Notes: a model not told the origin generated them from the sequence alone. 64,000 nucleotides of DNA from Zoroaster sp. YZ-2022 (GCA_029582265.1 CM055821.1:46071694-46135693); one strand, 5' to 3'. Numbered from the stretch's first letter, positions 36,773 through 48,816 are shown. Made by a program: numbers and translations.

Positions 36773-37241
36773 CCCTCCTACAATCAGTGCAATTTTTGAA
36801 ACAACCCATTCAGGCCACTCCAAGCCATTAGCTGTTGCCAGCGGCCTCCTATGGTTATACCCTTCTGTGCACTGTCACACCACTGAGATTGCAGGGTAAA
36901 GTAGTCTCCCATTGATACATTGCAGGCCATGCTAAGTAACCCTCCTACAATCAGTGCAATTTTTGAAACAACCCATTCAGGCCACTCCAAGCCATTAGCT
37001 GTTGTCAGTGGCCTCCTATGGTTACGCTTCTGTGCACTGTCACACCAGATTACAGGGTAAGGTGGTCTCCCCATTAATACATTGCAGGCCAAACTAACAT
37101 GTTCAAACATTTGGCCTTGGGTGACACACAGTTGATTTTGTAAGATTACTTGGAAAGGACAGCAGGCTTGTGCATGTATGTACTGAAGGTTGCTTAAGAA
37201 CAGAATTTAGTGGATCGGAGTGGCCTCCATGTGTAGGAGGG
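36773..37241. mobile_element. TTAA-flanked element with internal duplication
   Basis: The ends CCCTCCTACA and TGTAGGAGGG are inverted; TTAA follows the right end and lies two bases before the left end. Inside, about 160 bases starting CCTCCTACAATCAGTGCAAT are tandemly duplicated (36773-36935 and 36941-37095). Confidence 0.65.
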
Positions 37242-37590
37242 TTAAGCTTTATGAATGAGGTAACTAAAATATAGGCGGGTGCCCCAACATATGCCACATT
37301 ATTACCTGTGTGTATATATGATGACTGCTGTGACTAAAGAGACAGGTCTCCATACTAGCTAACTGGTCACCTAAAGGCAGTGTATCAAACAGACTTTGTA
37401 TTTGCTGATTGAAATTTCTGAATGCATTTTTCACTTGTTTCTTATTTACGTCATGTCAGGTGCTTTTTATCTTTATTTAAATTTGAAGTGAAATTCAGTA
37501 GAATGGGAAGTTTACCAATGGCATAATTTCCCTTGAACAAACTTTGGAAAAGTAAATAAATATAGAATACATTCTTTGGTTCCTGATGAG

Positions 37591-38275
37591 CTAATAATAA
37601 TAATAATAATAATAATAAAGATTTTTAGCGCGCACATATCCACCCTGCTGAGCGCTCAAGGCGCGGAAACAAAGAAAAAACATGAATACAAACAATATAC
37701 AATGATAGCATAGGGAAAAAAAAAATTATGTACCGAGATACATGTACCTACAATGCAATTACAAATATACATCATCTTTGAAGAATTGTGACATAAGATG
37801 AGTTTTAAGCATCGACTTAAATCTAGTTATACTATGACAAGATTTGAGTTTAGTTGGAAGATGATTCCAGAGTCTCGGAGCTGCGACAGAAAACGACCTA
37901 TCACCCCAGTTCCGTTTTGAAGTTGGTTCCTTTAGGAGTGACATGTTGCTGGAGCGCATATTGCGTGATGGAGTGTAGACTTTAAGCAGTTCAGAAATAT
38001 AAACTGGAGTAATGTTATTAAAAGATTTGTGAACAATTAGCATAAGTTTAAAAACAATTCTCTGTGAAACAGGAAGCCAGTGCAGTTCTTTCAAGATTGG
38101 CGTGATATGGCATGACTTTCTGGACAAAGTCACAACACGAGCTGCTGTGTTTTGTATGTGCTGAAGACGAGATATTTGATTCTGCGGGAGACCGTAGAGG
38201 AGAGCATTCCCGTTATCGAGCCGTGATGTGACAAACGCATGTATAATTTGTTCAGCTGCACTGTTTTTCAATGTC
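37591..38275 (-). mobile_element. LINE, 5'-truncated 3' end (CR1/L2/jockey-like group)
   Basis: The minus-strand frame 38271-37759 (170 codons) is the C-terminal region after the RT domain of a non-LTR retrotransposon. It carries HAFVTSRLDNGNALLYGLP, the SRLQHIQNTAARVV segment, LKELHWLPVSQRI and FSVAAPRLWNHLP, in the usual order. The RT catalytic core is missing. The 3' UTR contains GCGCCTTGAGCGCTCAGCAG and GGATATGTGCGC, and ends in (ATT)n at 37592-37618. That tail is shared with SINE A. Confidence 0.85.
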
Positions 38276-41200
38276 TTCGTGGATGGCTCCGCTTTCCTTG
38301 CCTTTTTATTTGTTATTTTGAATTAAAGGCAAGGTTCTTGGTAATTTTGGCAAAACTCCTTCCTTACTTTCTTTGAATCAAGATATACATAAAAATAAAA
38401 AAAACCTGTGAAATTTTCAGCTAAATTTGTTCACATAGTTGGGAGAAAATTGAACTTGGAGTTTTAACAACACTAGTCAATAGAGGGCGGTATTCATTCC
38501 CATAATTGACAATACTGATTTCTTAAATTTGAACTAAATATTTCAGGCAATATGAATAATTTCTCGTTTCTTCCAAATGACAGCACCTCATAAAAAACTA
38601 TTTTCAGGGAAGATTGATATTACTATCAGTTTTATACCAAATCAGTTTTACATCATAATAATTCAATAATTTGGTATTATCCAGTCACAACATGTTTTCG
38701 TGGTGCCTTATCAAGAAACTCTCTCCCAAAAGTCCAAAATGTAGAAAGAAAACTCAAAAAGAAAAACTGCAATCCACTCTTTTCAAGTTGTTGGCAATTT
38801 TCAATTTGTTTGACCCACAAACTAGTGGGCAACACAGTTTAAATGCAAACAGTGGTCTAAGGGAATTGTTCCATTTTATCTTCCAGTCATTTCCCAAAAT
38901 GGTGGACAGCCTGAAAAGGTCACTGATCTCATCCAGACATGCGCATTTATAATGACGCCAAGGCTGGAGCCATGTTAACGCAATAACAACATCTACATCT
39001 ACGTATTTCTCACAACTTTAATAGTCTCTATGTGAGCAAACCTGTACGTATCATGCTTACTTTGAAAGGCAGTCTAACAAAATATATATTTTTAATTATG
39101 TCAAGAGTTTTTCATTATTATCATATATGAAACCAAGTAACTCTCAGAAGTGCCTACAGCACTGCAGCTCGTGCATGTAAGTCTGATGACAAAGACGTTT
39201 CAGATGTGGGAGAAAACAGCAGACGTATATATTCTAGGGAAAAGCCACACTATCATGCAAAGACTGAAAACACAATCTACGTATTGGCGAAGGTCCGACT
39301 GAATTCGAACTCCAGGTGCACCGGGGCGAAAGGCCAGGCGAGTCCTACTTAGCCAACCTGCTGTTGAGTTGGCACCACGTCTCACTGAATATTCGGAACC
39401 TTGCTAAACTAAGGGAGTCAGCATTAAGAAATCTTAAAACAACGGTGCTGAATGGTCAGTCGTCCTATGTAATCTTCCCTTGTAAAAAAAAACAATGCCA
39501 TCAATCTTAATCATTGAGCTTTATCACATTGTAGCCATCTTGTTCAAGTCAGATTCCCTGAATGAGAGACACTGATCACAGCACCAATACATTAAAGGGG
39601 ACAGTCTATTTTCCTGCCAGCCTCACTTTGATCATGTGGAATGTTACTGAAGAAACAAGATGACTGCAGTGTGATTAAGGTTAATTTACAATTGAAAAGC
39701 TGGGAGGGCACGATTGGGGTCAAAAAGGAGACAGGCCTACCTTGTGTTTGATGAACAAGATGGGTGAACAGCATGCAAAGTGCAGATGCTCATGATGAGA
39801 TGCATCCTGTATCAAGGAATGGGCATGAAAGATGAGTGGGATGGGGTGGGATGAGATGGGGTAATGGTATGGTTGGTAATGGAAGAGAATGGGGGTAAGG
39901 AGGGTGGGGGTGGGGTTGGGTGGTGTGGGGTTGGGTGGTGTGAGGTTGGGTGGTGTGAGGTGATAGGTGGGTTTGTAGGGTTTCATTTGGGATGGAAATT
40001 GACAAGGGGTTGGAATGATGGATAGGTGCAGCATAAATGGGTCACATGGGTAGGTTGAGGTGGGAGAATGATGGGGGAAGGGTAGGAGTGGGCGCCGATG
40101 AACGGGTGACATGATAAAGGAATGGGTTACAGTAGGGTACAGCGGGATGATTGGGATAGGAATTGGGTGATTTGGGTACGAGAGCAGCATAGAAAAAGGA
40201 AGTAGGATTAAGGAAATGCAATACACATCATACAGAGGAAAGACAGCAAAAAACAATGTTTCAAATGGGAATATTTAGAATAACCGGGATCAGTGTTTGG
40301 CAGAAACAGAATGTCCAAAACACAAACAGATTTAAAGAAAGAACAAGATACCAACGGACACCATAAAATAAAAATGATTACAAATCCAAAGACAACGAAC
40401 ACCATGGCAGTGATGAATACATGAACAATGAATGATATTCAGTATATTGAATGTCAAATTAAAAGAAAATTGGTTGAAAGAAGTAGAAGAGAAACGATAC
40501 ATGTCCACAGAGGGGCAAGGAAGGGGTACAAAGAATATAAAATATTGGATAAAGGATTGGGGTCATGGAGGCAATGGAAAGGGAACGATGGATCATAGAG
40601 ATTGAGAGGGGAAGGAAAGAAATCAATGATTATAACATTTGGAGAAATCAACACCAATTATGAAATCTTTGCCTTCACCAGGTGAATGATGTCAATAACC
40701 AAGAATAAAATCCACAAGAATGCACAGGCTATAACTCATAATCAATCATTTAGAAATCAGATTTAGAAAATATTCATGACAGGGACTTTGGCATATAAAA
40801 TTGTGATGCTGAAAATAATTGGAATTCCAAAAGTTAAATGTTGTTACCTGCCAGCAACCAACACATATATTTCCTTTCTCTTAAATTCTCCAATTTGACC
40901 TATAAAGTATAAGGTATTTCATGTAAATACCCAAATAAACAAGAGGTTTTCTAGTTGGTCTCCCACATAACTCTGAATGTTAATTATCATGTATGCGTAA
41001 TACCGACTGGAATTTTAAAATGAACTTAGATGAGTTTAATATACTCTATACACTGTATTTCTTTTCTTTTGACCTGTAAACTAAGAGAGCAATCCACACG
41101 CATTCATGTGTGGTATACAATTATCTTACATATTTTATGTCAAGGAAATTGCCAATTAAACGTGGTAATCCACTTTATTCTGTCTACCACTCTCTAAATG

Positions 41201-41911
41201 AGTCTGCTGAATATATAAATCATGGATTACCTTGACAACGGATAATAATAATTTATAAACGAAGTTGTTAAGTGTCTGTCATGCTGTGAATGTATCAAAT
41301 TTAGCAAGTCTTGGAAATGATAATGACATGTAAATTTGGGAAATATTCAAACAGACCAAAAATTTGAGAATCTGGTGAAGAGGAAATAAATGGTGTTAGA
41401 TGATTGTTAAAAAGTAAAATATAATGCTGATGGATTCTAATAATGCCGTGTCTATATGCAAGACTAGTTAATGCATGCTAAGTATGGCATATGGTTGTTC
41501 AATATCATACTATGCAACTAAGATCTTGAAACATAAAAGACAGAAAGCAACGGCTCTATGTGAATGTTTTGATAACTGTATCTGTTTCACTACAGACACT
41601 GTGGGATCTAGTCGTTCCATTGAAGGCTTAGATACCTCAGTCAGAGAATTACATATAAGTCAATGGTGTTTATATTCAATGGAAATATCAAATTACCTGA
41701 GAAATTTTCCCCAATAGAATGGGCAAACAAAGGATATCTGGCGTTCTTTCCAAAAAAAACATGTTTCCATAACTTATCCCCCTGTAGCGTACACGCTTAG
41801 AATTGGCCAATCGACACGCTGCTGCTTATCACTTATTGACCAATCAAATGTGTTGAGTGGCTGCGTGCACATACAAATATGCGCATAATACAACTCCATT
41901 ATTTCAGACAA
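38276..41911. other. no gene recognised
   Basis: A tRNA-like degenerate stretch is on the minus strand near 39370-39290 (GTTGGCTAAGTAGGACTCGC, GAGTTCGAATTC). A G-rich tract with GGGTTGGGTGGTGTGAGGTT repeats is at 39830-40170. The plus frame 41475-41717 is open for 80 codons without known similarity. Confidence 0.4.
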
Positions 41912-42207
41912 GCTTAAATGGAAGGTACAACACTGGTAATTACCAGATTATCAAATTAACAAATGAGTATCTGAAAACAATTTGATTTTAAGTTGTTACA
42001 CGTTTCAATCATCCTGAGAAGTTATTTCATCTTATTGCAGTCCAGCAACTTATGTAAACATAAAAACATAAAAAAATATGTACCTGGTTTCTTTATTTTT
42101 TTCTGAAAACTTGCACAAGTTAGTTTTATGACATATATCTTGAAAACTAAAGGGTTGATATGAACGTATAATATTACCAAATACCAATATTGTACCTTCC
42201 ATTTAAT
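41912..42207. mobile_element. inverted-repeat element, TTAAATGGAAGGTACAA type
   Basis: TTAAATGGAAGGTACAACAC at the left and ATTGTACCTTCCATTTAA at the right. Related single ends occur at 27995-28006, 59566, 60112 and inside the 81-bp minisatellite units. Confidence 0.65.
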
Positions 42208-42297
42208 AAGTATTATGTGTCCTTTGTGTGCATTTTATATACGCAAGTATTGGCCTCGTCAGATGTTTTCCAAGGAGTGTGGCGCTGACTGGTCAAC

Positions 42298-42523
42298 AAA
42301 CACTTTCACGGTAATCTTTTATGCGGCATATTTTTGACGGGGCAAATTTTTTTTTCTTTTCTTTATAACACTCATTCCTGTCTGCAACCCGGCGCTTTAA
42401 CTTCACGTTCCCTCCAGACGCATGCGTAAAGTTCGAGCCCCAGGTCACAGATGGCAACGAGTGTTCAAAACAAACGATTTTGCCCCGTCAAAAATATGGC
42501 GCATATTACCGTGAAAGGGTTTA
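42298..42523. mobile_element. inverted-repeat element, CTTTCACGGTAAT type
   Basis: AAACACTTTCACGGTAAT and TTTTTGACGGGGCAAA on the left are inverted on the right (TTTTGCCCCGTCAAAAATAT, ATTACCGTGAAAGGGTTT). 226 bases, no coding. Confidence 0.75.
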
Positions 42524-42893
42524 TTCTCAATAGTCATTCTTTGAAGTAATACGACTTTCTGCCGTCTTATTGGACTGGCCCTGAATTTGGCAAGGATTTC
42601 TCCTTAGTAGTTCATCGTAAGAGGGAGCTGGGGTAACCGACCAAGACATGGGATGATGATAACGATGAGGCTATGTGCTGTATATAATGCATGAGTGCTG
42701 TGTCTGAGGGGGCTGTGATGAAACATCAATGCATATTGCTTATAGGACAATGAATGATAAAACCAAACACTTTAGTCAAGTCTTATCCATTTGTACTGTA
42801 TTTCTGAAAGCCTAATTGAAAGTGAATGTGTGTGTGTTGAGCCAAAATATGGTGCCCAAACCAATGCACATGCACTGATGCTGCACATATATA

Positions 42894-43127
42894 TACTGAA
42901 CAGCAAAAGAAACGTCGTATGAATACAAGATATCAACAGGTATATTTTGTAACGTACACTTTGAAAACCATTCAAGTCGCATTCCATCCGCCTATAGGAT
43001 TTTCAGGCACAGTCATGATTCAGAATGATGTTAGACTGCATATTTCCCGAAAACGATACATGTAAAACTCTTGTGGTTGAGTTATGTCAACGATTTAAAA
43101 TCACGACGTTTCTTTTGCTGTTCAGTA
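42894..43127. mobile_element. inverted-repeat element, ACAGCAAAAGAAACGTC type, copy 1
   Basis: TACTGAACAGCAAAAGAAAC and its inverse at the right, followed inward by GTCG/CGAC. 234 bases between TA dinucleotides. The last 18 bases of the repeat match the element at 61822-62049, whose interior differs. Confidence 0.75.
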
Positions 43128-44127
43128 TACATAGTATGTAAACTACTATCATGAAATCCTAATATTATACAGAACGCCTGTGTCAAACGCATTGAGACCA
43201 ATAGCGCTCACACTATGAATAACTTTACCCTGAAAATGCCCTGAAAATCTGTTTTACCATGAAATAAATAGTTCACTGCAGTTTTATGATGACACAATAC
43301 CATGAAAACGCCATGAAATACTCTTGGAATTCCTTCACCGTGAAAACGCCATGAAAGCGCAATGAACTTCTTGTGGCAGTTTTGGGGCAGCTCAGTAATT
43401 CTCAAGAGTGCCATGAATTTGCCCTGAAATCACCGTGAATGTTATTGCTAATATCTGAGAGGAAGAGACACCATGAAATTACAGTGAAATTACGGTGAAC
43501 TGTTATTTCACGACAAAACAGATTTTCATAGTGTCATCACAATTAGTATTTTTCCATACAGTAAATGTTGGAATATTTGATAATTTCATGGATTTTTTTT
43601 TTTGGCCATAAAAATTGTCTCGTGCTTTGGGACTTCTTACCCTTGGCCTATTTTGTAAGTTGTGGATAGTGAGTGTTGTGTGCTGTTGACGCTGTGCACA
43701 TTGACTGCGTTGGCATTGGTGCATCTATGCATAGCATCAATTTTGCAGAACCCTAAATTGCATCTCTATTACATATTATGCGTATATCTCTGGTCGATGT
43801 ATTCTTGTGTTAAAAACCACTATATTGGTAATCTCAAAAAAATAGAAAAATGATTACATTTTTACATGAAACATCAATGTTGTAAAGTTGTTGATCATAT
43901 TGAAACATCAAGTGCTAACACTTTAGTGCAATTGATGAGATAACTTTAAAAAAATGAATTTCTGTCATCCAAAAGGGAAATTTCATGTCAAAATGCTATT
44001 TTCATTTTAACGACATAATGACATTAGCTGAAATTTTCACATGTTGGTTTTTATAAATTTATCTTGGTTCTTGTGAGGTATGGATGCATTTTCAGACATT
44101 TTTCCAAAAAGTATTTACTAGCTTTAA

Positions 44128-44757
44128 CCAGTTGACGTCGGGAATATTTATTTTTTTCCGGTCCCCCGTGCGGGTTTATTTTCAGTGAAAAATCTGAAAA
44201 AATTTCTAGCCATTAATAAAAAAATTTTGTCAATGAAACTAAGTTCGGACAACCAAATAAACACCTTTACTCATTGACATTTTGAGAATTAAATGGCTAG
44301 TTTTTAAATTACGATTGTGTTTGTTCAGCACAATTAGACCGTTGGCAAGCTCCGATGCAACGGCCTATTAGCGACCAGCGCCCGGTCGCAAAGACGGCAT
44401 ACCTGGAGAGAGATCGAATGCCTCGTAAACAATGGATATAAATCCGTCTTTACAAATGGTTGGCTGGTATGTCATAGGAACAGGTCTTCGATAAAGGGAT
44501 TAGGCAAAAATCAACAAAAAGAGTGAACTCGTTCAGTATTTGCAGTGCATTTTGTCCAGGGCCACCGAACCGTGACCCCATGGACTCCGAGAAACGATTG
44601 CGTGTATACACGTCAGCCACCACGACGGCACGCCACGTGTGGCGTGTTGACAAGTCTCCCGGTGACACACACAAAAATCGGAATGCGTGTTTAGACGCTC
44701 TCCGATCCGCTGTACAAAAAAAAATTGCGTGTATACACGGCCTCCGAAGCGAACTGG
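44128..44757. mobile_element. TTAA-flanked element, CCAGTT family, long copy
   Basis: Same ends (CCAGTTGACGTCGG left, GAAGCGAACTGG right) with TTAA on both sides. It is 630 bases, more than twice the other copies. It keeps both end regions but a different middle, including CAACGGCCTATTAGCGACCA. No transposase frame is visible. Confidence 0.8.
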
Positions 44758-44957
44758 TTAAAGGGACAATATCGTCACTATCAGAGCCGACTTGCAACAG
44801 GGCATGGAATCAGTGTCCTAGTTTAAGATGAACACAGTGACTGAAAATTACTGGCTCATTTATGCAGCAGCAACGGTAATATGACCTTATCATGTGGGGT
44901 ATTATGGTAGCACTCTGATTCCATGCCCTGTTGATCATGACGATACTGCCCCTTTAA
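44758..44957. mobile_element. inverted-repeat element, TTTAAAGGG-TATCGTC family, copy 1
   Basis: TTAAAGGGACAATATCGTCA left and TGACGATACTGCCCCTTTAA right. The interior has CAGGGCATGGAATCAG inverted and TATGCAGCAGCAACGGTAAT. It abuts the TTAA of the preceding element. Related copies lie at 45284-45436, 58749-58972 and, partly, 27772-27890. Confidence 0.75.
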
Positions 44958-45283
44958 AGTAAGACCTAGGAAACTTAATGAAAGCATAGAGCAAGGTGGG
45001 TCCTTGCTCTATAATGAAATCAGAAAATAAAAACATTTGGGCAATTCCATGGTTACTCACGTTACATTTTTGAGGTATTGGGCCCACTCTTAATCCTACA
45101 ATTTCCTTACTTATACATTTCAATCATCATTTTTTTTTCACAGTAGTTACATTATACTCGGACTTTACTCAGCACAACAAAATAATTTCAGAAATGTGTT
45201 ATACGTACGCTACATAAGAGAACAATTCTGGTTACCCAAGTAACATTTTTCAGACAAACTTTTTCTCTTATATCGCATACATA

Positions 45284-45436
45284 TAACAAATTTCTGAAAA
45301 TTACTGGCTCATTTATGCAGCAGCAACAGTAATATGACCTTATCATGTGGGGTATTATTTTCAGTCACTGAGTTAATCTAAAACTAGCACTCTGATTCCA
45401 TGCCCTGTTGATTGTGATGATACTGCCCATTTAAGG
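45284..45436. mobile_element. TTTAAAGGG-TATCGTC family, copy 2 (partial)
   Basis: Shares GAAAATTACTGGCTCATTTA, CTTATCATGTGGGGTATTAT and the terminal GATGATACTGCCCATTTAA with copy 1. The left end is missing. Confidence 0.7.
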
Positions 45437-45763
45437 AGAAATTTGTTTTGCATGTGTAACATATATTTCCTTTGCATATTTACAATTGAATCAATCCATT
45501 CATAAAAATGATTAAAACAATATGATGCAAAAAATACACAGATACTTGCTACATGCATGATTTGAACAGTCTCATATACAGAAACAATACAAGGACATGC
45601 ATTCATTGAAGAACAAGAGGAAGAATGTGTCAAGGGCAGAATTACATAGTGAATTAATTGACAATTAATTGAATTATAAGTGCAAAATGGTAATACAAAT
45701 TTGAGGAGGTTGCTTTTTGAGGAGGTTGCTTTTTATGAAAACTGTTAGAATGCCAGTCTGCTC

Positions 45764-45909
45764 GCCCCCCTGACAATGTTGGCTCTTATTGGGCGGTCTG
45801 TGCTCCGGCTGGCGATAACAACATTGGTGGGGGGAGCGGGGGAGCGGAGAGCGGGGACAGGGCAGGGTATGTTTATTGTCACGTGTCCCAACTATTTTGG
45901 CCGGGATTG
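45764..45909. mobile_element. GC-rich short element, partial copy
   Basis: Near-identical to 47534-47696 from CCCCCCTGACAATGTTGGCT to GGCCGGGATTGT. The left terminal repeat is absent. The downstream TCTGAATTTTCTC is the inverse of the flank before the other copy. Confidence 0.7.
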
Positions 45910-46141
45910 TCTGAATTTTCTCTTAGTTTATATACGAAGCCGTGACCAGACGCGGGCAAACCGCAGTCTTTGTCTTTGTCTCAGGGACAATACATTAAGG
46001 GACAAGGCAAGTGATGGTGTTGGTGATGGTGTTGGTGATCATCTCGTGATGATGATGATGCCAATGATGTAGGTGACGCTGGACGTCATCCTCATCCTCA
46101 TTATCCTCATCATCTTCGTCACTCTCCTCCTCAAAATCATC

Positions 46142-46303
46142 ATCCAAAAAAATAAAAATAAAAAAAAAATAAAAAAAAAATAATAATATTATTGTAGGTG
46201 TTGCGGACAAAAATACATAAACATTCTACTTGGTTGGGATTCGAACCGACGATCCCCGCATTACAGATGAGATGTCTTAACCACTAGACCACCATGGTAA
46301 CCT
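46142..46303 (-). mobile_element. SINE family B, copy 1
   Basis: On the minus strand there is a tRNA-like head with A box (GGTGGTCTAGTGGTTAAGAC) and B box (GGTTCGAATCCC). It continues into TTTTTGTCCGC and a tail of (ATT)n and A/T tracts. The head lacks a complete cloverleaf 3' end with CCA-compatible processing, so it is a SINE rather than a tRNA gene. It faces copy 2 in a large inverted structure. Confidence 0.75.
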
Positions 46304-46334
46304 GCGACAAGTCCCCAGTTCGATTCCTTTAATC

Positions 46335-46861
46335 CGTCGATGGATAGTGTAACCACGGTTCACCACTGTACAATAAGGAAAAAGGAAAGTCACTCCCTTG
46401 AAGAGGCTTATAAGTTGTTTGTGTATCCTAATACGCTTTTCGCATTGAACACGAACTCTCTTTTCAGCGATAACATGTTTCTGGGTCCAATTTTATTCAT
46501 CCATAAGAATATTAGTTCATAAAATATTGTTTAAGGACGATGTACATGTATGATGCAATGCGCTTGCGCAAAACAGAACTTAATTGTAGCGTCACCGAAC
46601 ACGGTTCACCATGACGGTTCACCATGCCATTTTGGTCCATAAGTTCCCAAAAGAGAGTTTGTGTTCAACGCGAAAAGCGCATTAGGATACACAAACAACA
46701 TACATGTACAAGCCTCTTCAATTTGTTTTCATCCCCTCATTCCGTTATTTTGACGAAAAATCCAACGGTGATCCATCGAAACCAAAATAGAAAAGAAGGG
46801 AGTGACTCTCCTTCTTTATTGTACAGTGGTGAACCGTGGTTACATTATCCATCGACAGATG
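46335..46861. repeat. spacer arms of an inverted repeat between SINE-B copies
   Basis: GTAACCACGGTTCACCACTG and its inverse (CAGTGGTGAACCGTGGTTAC), and TATCCTAATACGCTTTTCGC with its inverse near 46670-46690. The arms are continuous with the two SINE-B heads on either side. Confidence 0.7.
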
Positions 46862-46889
46862 AATGGGGATCGAACTGGGGTTTTGTTGG

Positions 46890-47079
46890 CGGATACCATG
46901 GTGGTATAGTGGATAAGACATCTGCTGTGGAATGAAGGGATCGTAGGTTCGAGTCCCACCCGATCAGAGTGATGGTGTATTTATGTCCGCAGCACTCGGG
47001 AAACAGAGTATACAGTGCTTAATTATCACACATTATGGTAAAATCAACAATAATATTTTATTATTATTATTATTTTTTA
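46890..47079 (+). mobile_element. SINE family B, copy 2
   Basis: The head is GGATACCATGGTGGTATAGT, the B box is GGTTCGAGTCCC, followed by TATTTATGTCCGCAGCACTC and a 3' end GTAAAATCAACAATAATATT with (ATT)n. It is oriented opposite to copy 1 and in the same direction as copy 3. Confidence 0.8.
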
Positions 47080-47138
47080 AATATTGTTGTCTTTTTTCCC
47101 CAATGTTCTTTAATTCAACCTTTGCCTCCACTTCATCG

Positions 47139-47330
47139 GGTGCCACGGTGGTGTAGTGGTTAACACATCTACATTAAAACGCGGGGATCGTAGGTTCGAA
47201 TCCCACCCGAGTAGAACGTTTGTATATTTTTGTCCACAGCACTCTGGAAACACTGAGTATACAGAGTATAATTTATCACACGTTAGGGTAAAATCTACAA
47301 TAATATTTTATCATTATTATTATTTTTTCC
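47139..47330 (+). mobile_element. SINE family B, copy 3
   Basis: GGGTGCCACGGTGGTGTAGT opens a tRNA-like head with B box GGTTCGAATCCC. The body (TTTGTCCACAGCACTCTGGA) and the tail (GTAAAATCTACAATAATATT) match copy 2. Both end in an ATT-type tail and a T-rich run followed by a shared stretch (GTTCTTTAATTCAACCTTTG), so that flank is repeated too. Confidence 0.8.
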
Positions 47331-47533
47331 CCAAATAATGTTCTTTAATTCAACCTTTGGCCATTTCATGTTTGGGAAACCAAACCAAACACCCCTCCAG
47401 AGAAAACTTAATAATACTACTGTAATAATAAAATAAAATAAACTGAAAAAAAATAATAAAAATTCACAAAGACAGACAATAAGCGCATGGATAAAATGGC
47501 CATGTCGCTCACATATACTACAAGGGAATTCAG

Positions 47534-47696
47534 ACAATCCCGGCCCCCCTGACAATGTTGGCTCTTATTGGGCGGTCTGTGCTCCGGCTGGCGATAACAA
47601 CATTGGTGGGGGGAGCGGGGGAGCGGAGAGCGGAGAGCGGGGACAGGGCAGGGTATGTTTATTGTCACGTGTCCCAACTATTTTGGCCGGGATTGT
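47534..47696. mobile_element. GC-rich short inverted-repeat element
   Basis: ACAATCCCGGCC left, GGCCGGGATTGT right. The interior (TGGCTCTTATTGGGCGGTCT, GGGGAGCGGGGGAGCGGAGA) is nearly identical to 45764-45909, differing mainly by one extra GGAGAGC unit. Confidence 0.7.
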
Positions 47697-47754
47697 AGTT
47701 CCTTTTATTTCATTGCTTCTGCAATGGATTTTGGTCCTTTTCCCCAAGTAAGCA

Positions 47755-48276
47755 TAAAACTGATATAAGTTTTGAGGCTTTGCATGGTGGAATATCGATA
47801 TCGTTTCGGTTTGCGGTAACACCATGTGTTTATCTCAACTAACGTGAAGCTGAGGTACAGGTTCTGAAAAGAACCGTATCGTACAACTCGTATCTCAACC
47901 TTCGTTAAGTGAGAAAGGTTCAAGGGAGAACCAATTTCGGGCAACTCGTTTTTTCTCTACTGTCGCTAAGTGAGAAATATGGTTCAGGGAGAACCATGGG
48001 GACTTCACGGGTTAATATGGTTCAGGGAGAAGTCCCCATGGTTCTCCCTGAACCATATTAACCCGTGAAGTCCCCATGGTTCTCCCTGAACCATATTTCT
48101 CACTTAGCGACAGTAGAGAAAAAACGAGTTGCCCGAAATTGGTTCTCCCTTGAACCTTTCTCACTTAACGAAGGTTGAGATACGAGTTGTACGATACGGT
48201 TCTTTTCAGAACCTGTACCTCAGCTTCACGTTAGTTGAGATAAACACATGGTGTTACCGCAAACCGAAACGATAAG
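47755..48276. mobile_element. Penelope-like terminal sequences as a near-perfect palindrome
   Basis: The left arm from 47787 (ATCGTTTCGGTTTGCGGTAA) is inverted to 48276. Arms are about 230 bases each and meet near 48030 at ATGGTTCAGGGAGAAGTCCC. The same segments occur in the ends of the 3846-5355 element, but no coding region remains. GGCTTTGCATGGTGGAATAT at the left edge is the family's outer border. Confidence 0.8.
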
Positions 48277-48766
48277 CATAAAACTATAAAAACAGTTACA
48301 ATGGCAAAAAAAACAACACCTTTTGTTGCATTCTCTGCCAAATAAAATACAATTCAATAGCGTCTCATGTCATAACAAACCAATGAATAACAATACATGT
48401 GGTTCTGTCAGATTGATTGCTTTACAAATCAACAACATTCAATTTTCCCAGCAGCTATTGTGTTTTTTTCTACATAGCCAAAGAGTTAAGGTAAATATAG
48501 GAAGGAAACAAGACTAGATAGTAATGAGTATGTCCTGGGAGATTCAAGGTTTTGAGTGTCGATAAATGTATAGTCTACGCATGCCAGGGCAGTGCATTGG
48601 ATTGGATTGGCTGGGCCAGCGTGGACATGGCGGTGGGCTAGGGAAGCGACGTGCTGGTTGGAATACTGCCAGACACGTGCGTGTCGTCATGGCTCATTGT
48701 CATAGCAACCACATTTCCTGTAGGGTTAAAAACATGCTGCACAAACAAAAACAGCCAGACTTTATA

Positions 48767-48816
48767 AAATAAAATAAAATAAAATAAAATAAAATAAAAT
48801 AAAATAAAATAAAATG
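48767..48816. repeat. (AAAAT)n microsatellite
   Basis: About ten copies of AAAAT. Confidence 0.95.

Noticed and set aside
46896..46975. tRNA gene candidates at 6340, 46220, 46896, 47145 and 57900
   Set aside because: A and B boxes are present but each is followed by a shared SINE body and (ATT)n tail, so they are SINE heads.
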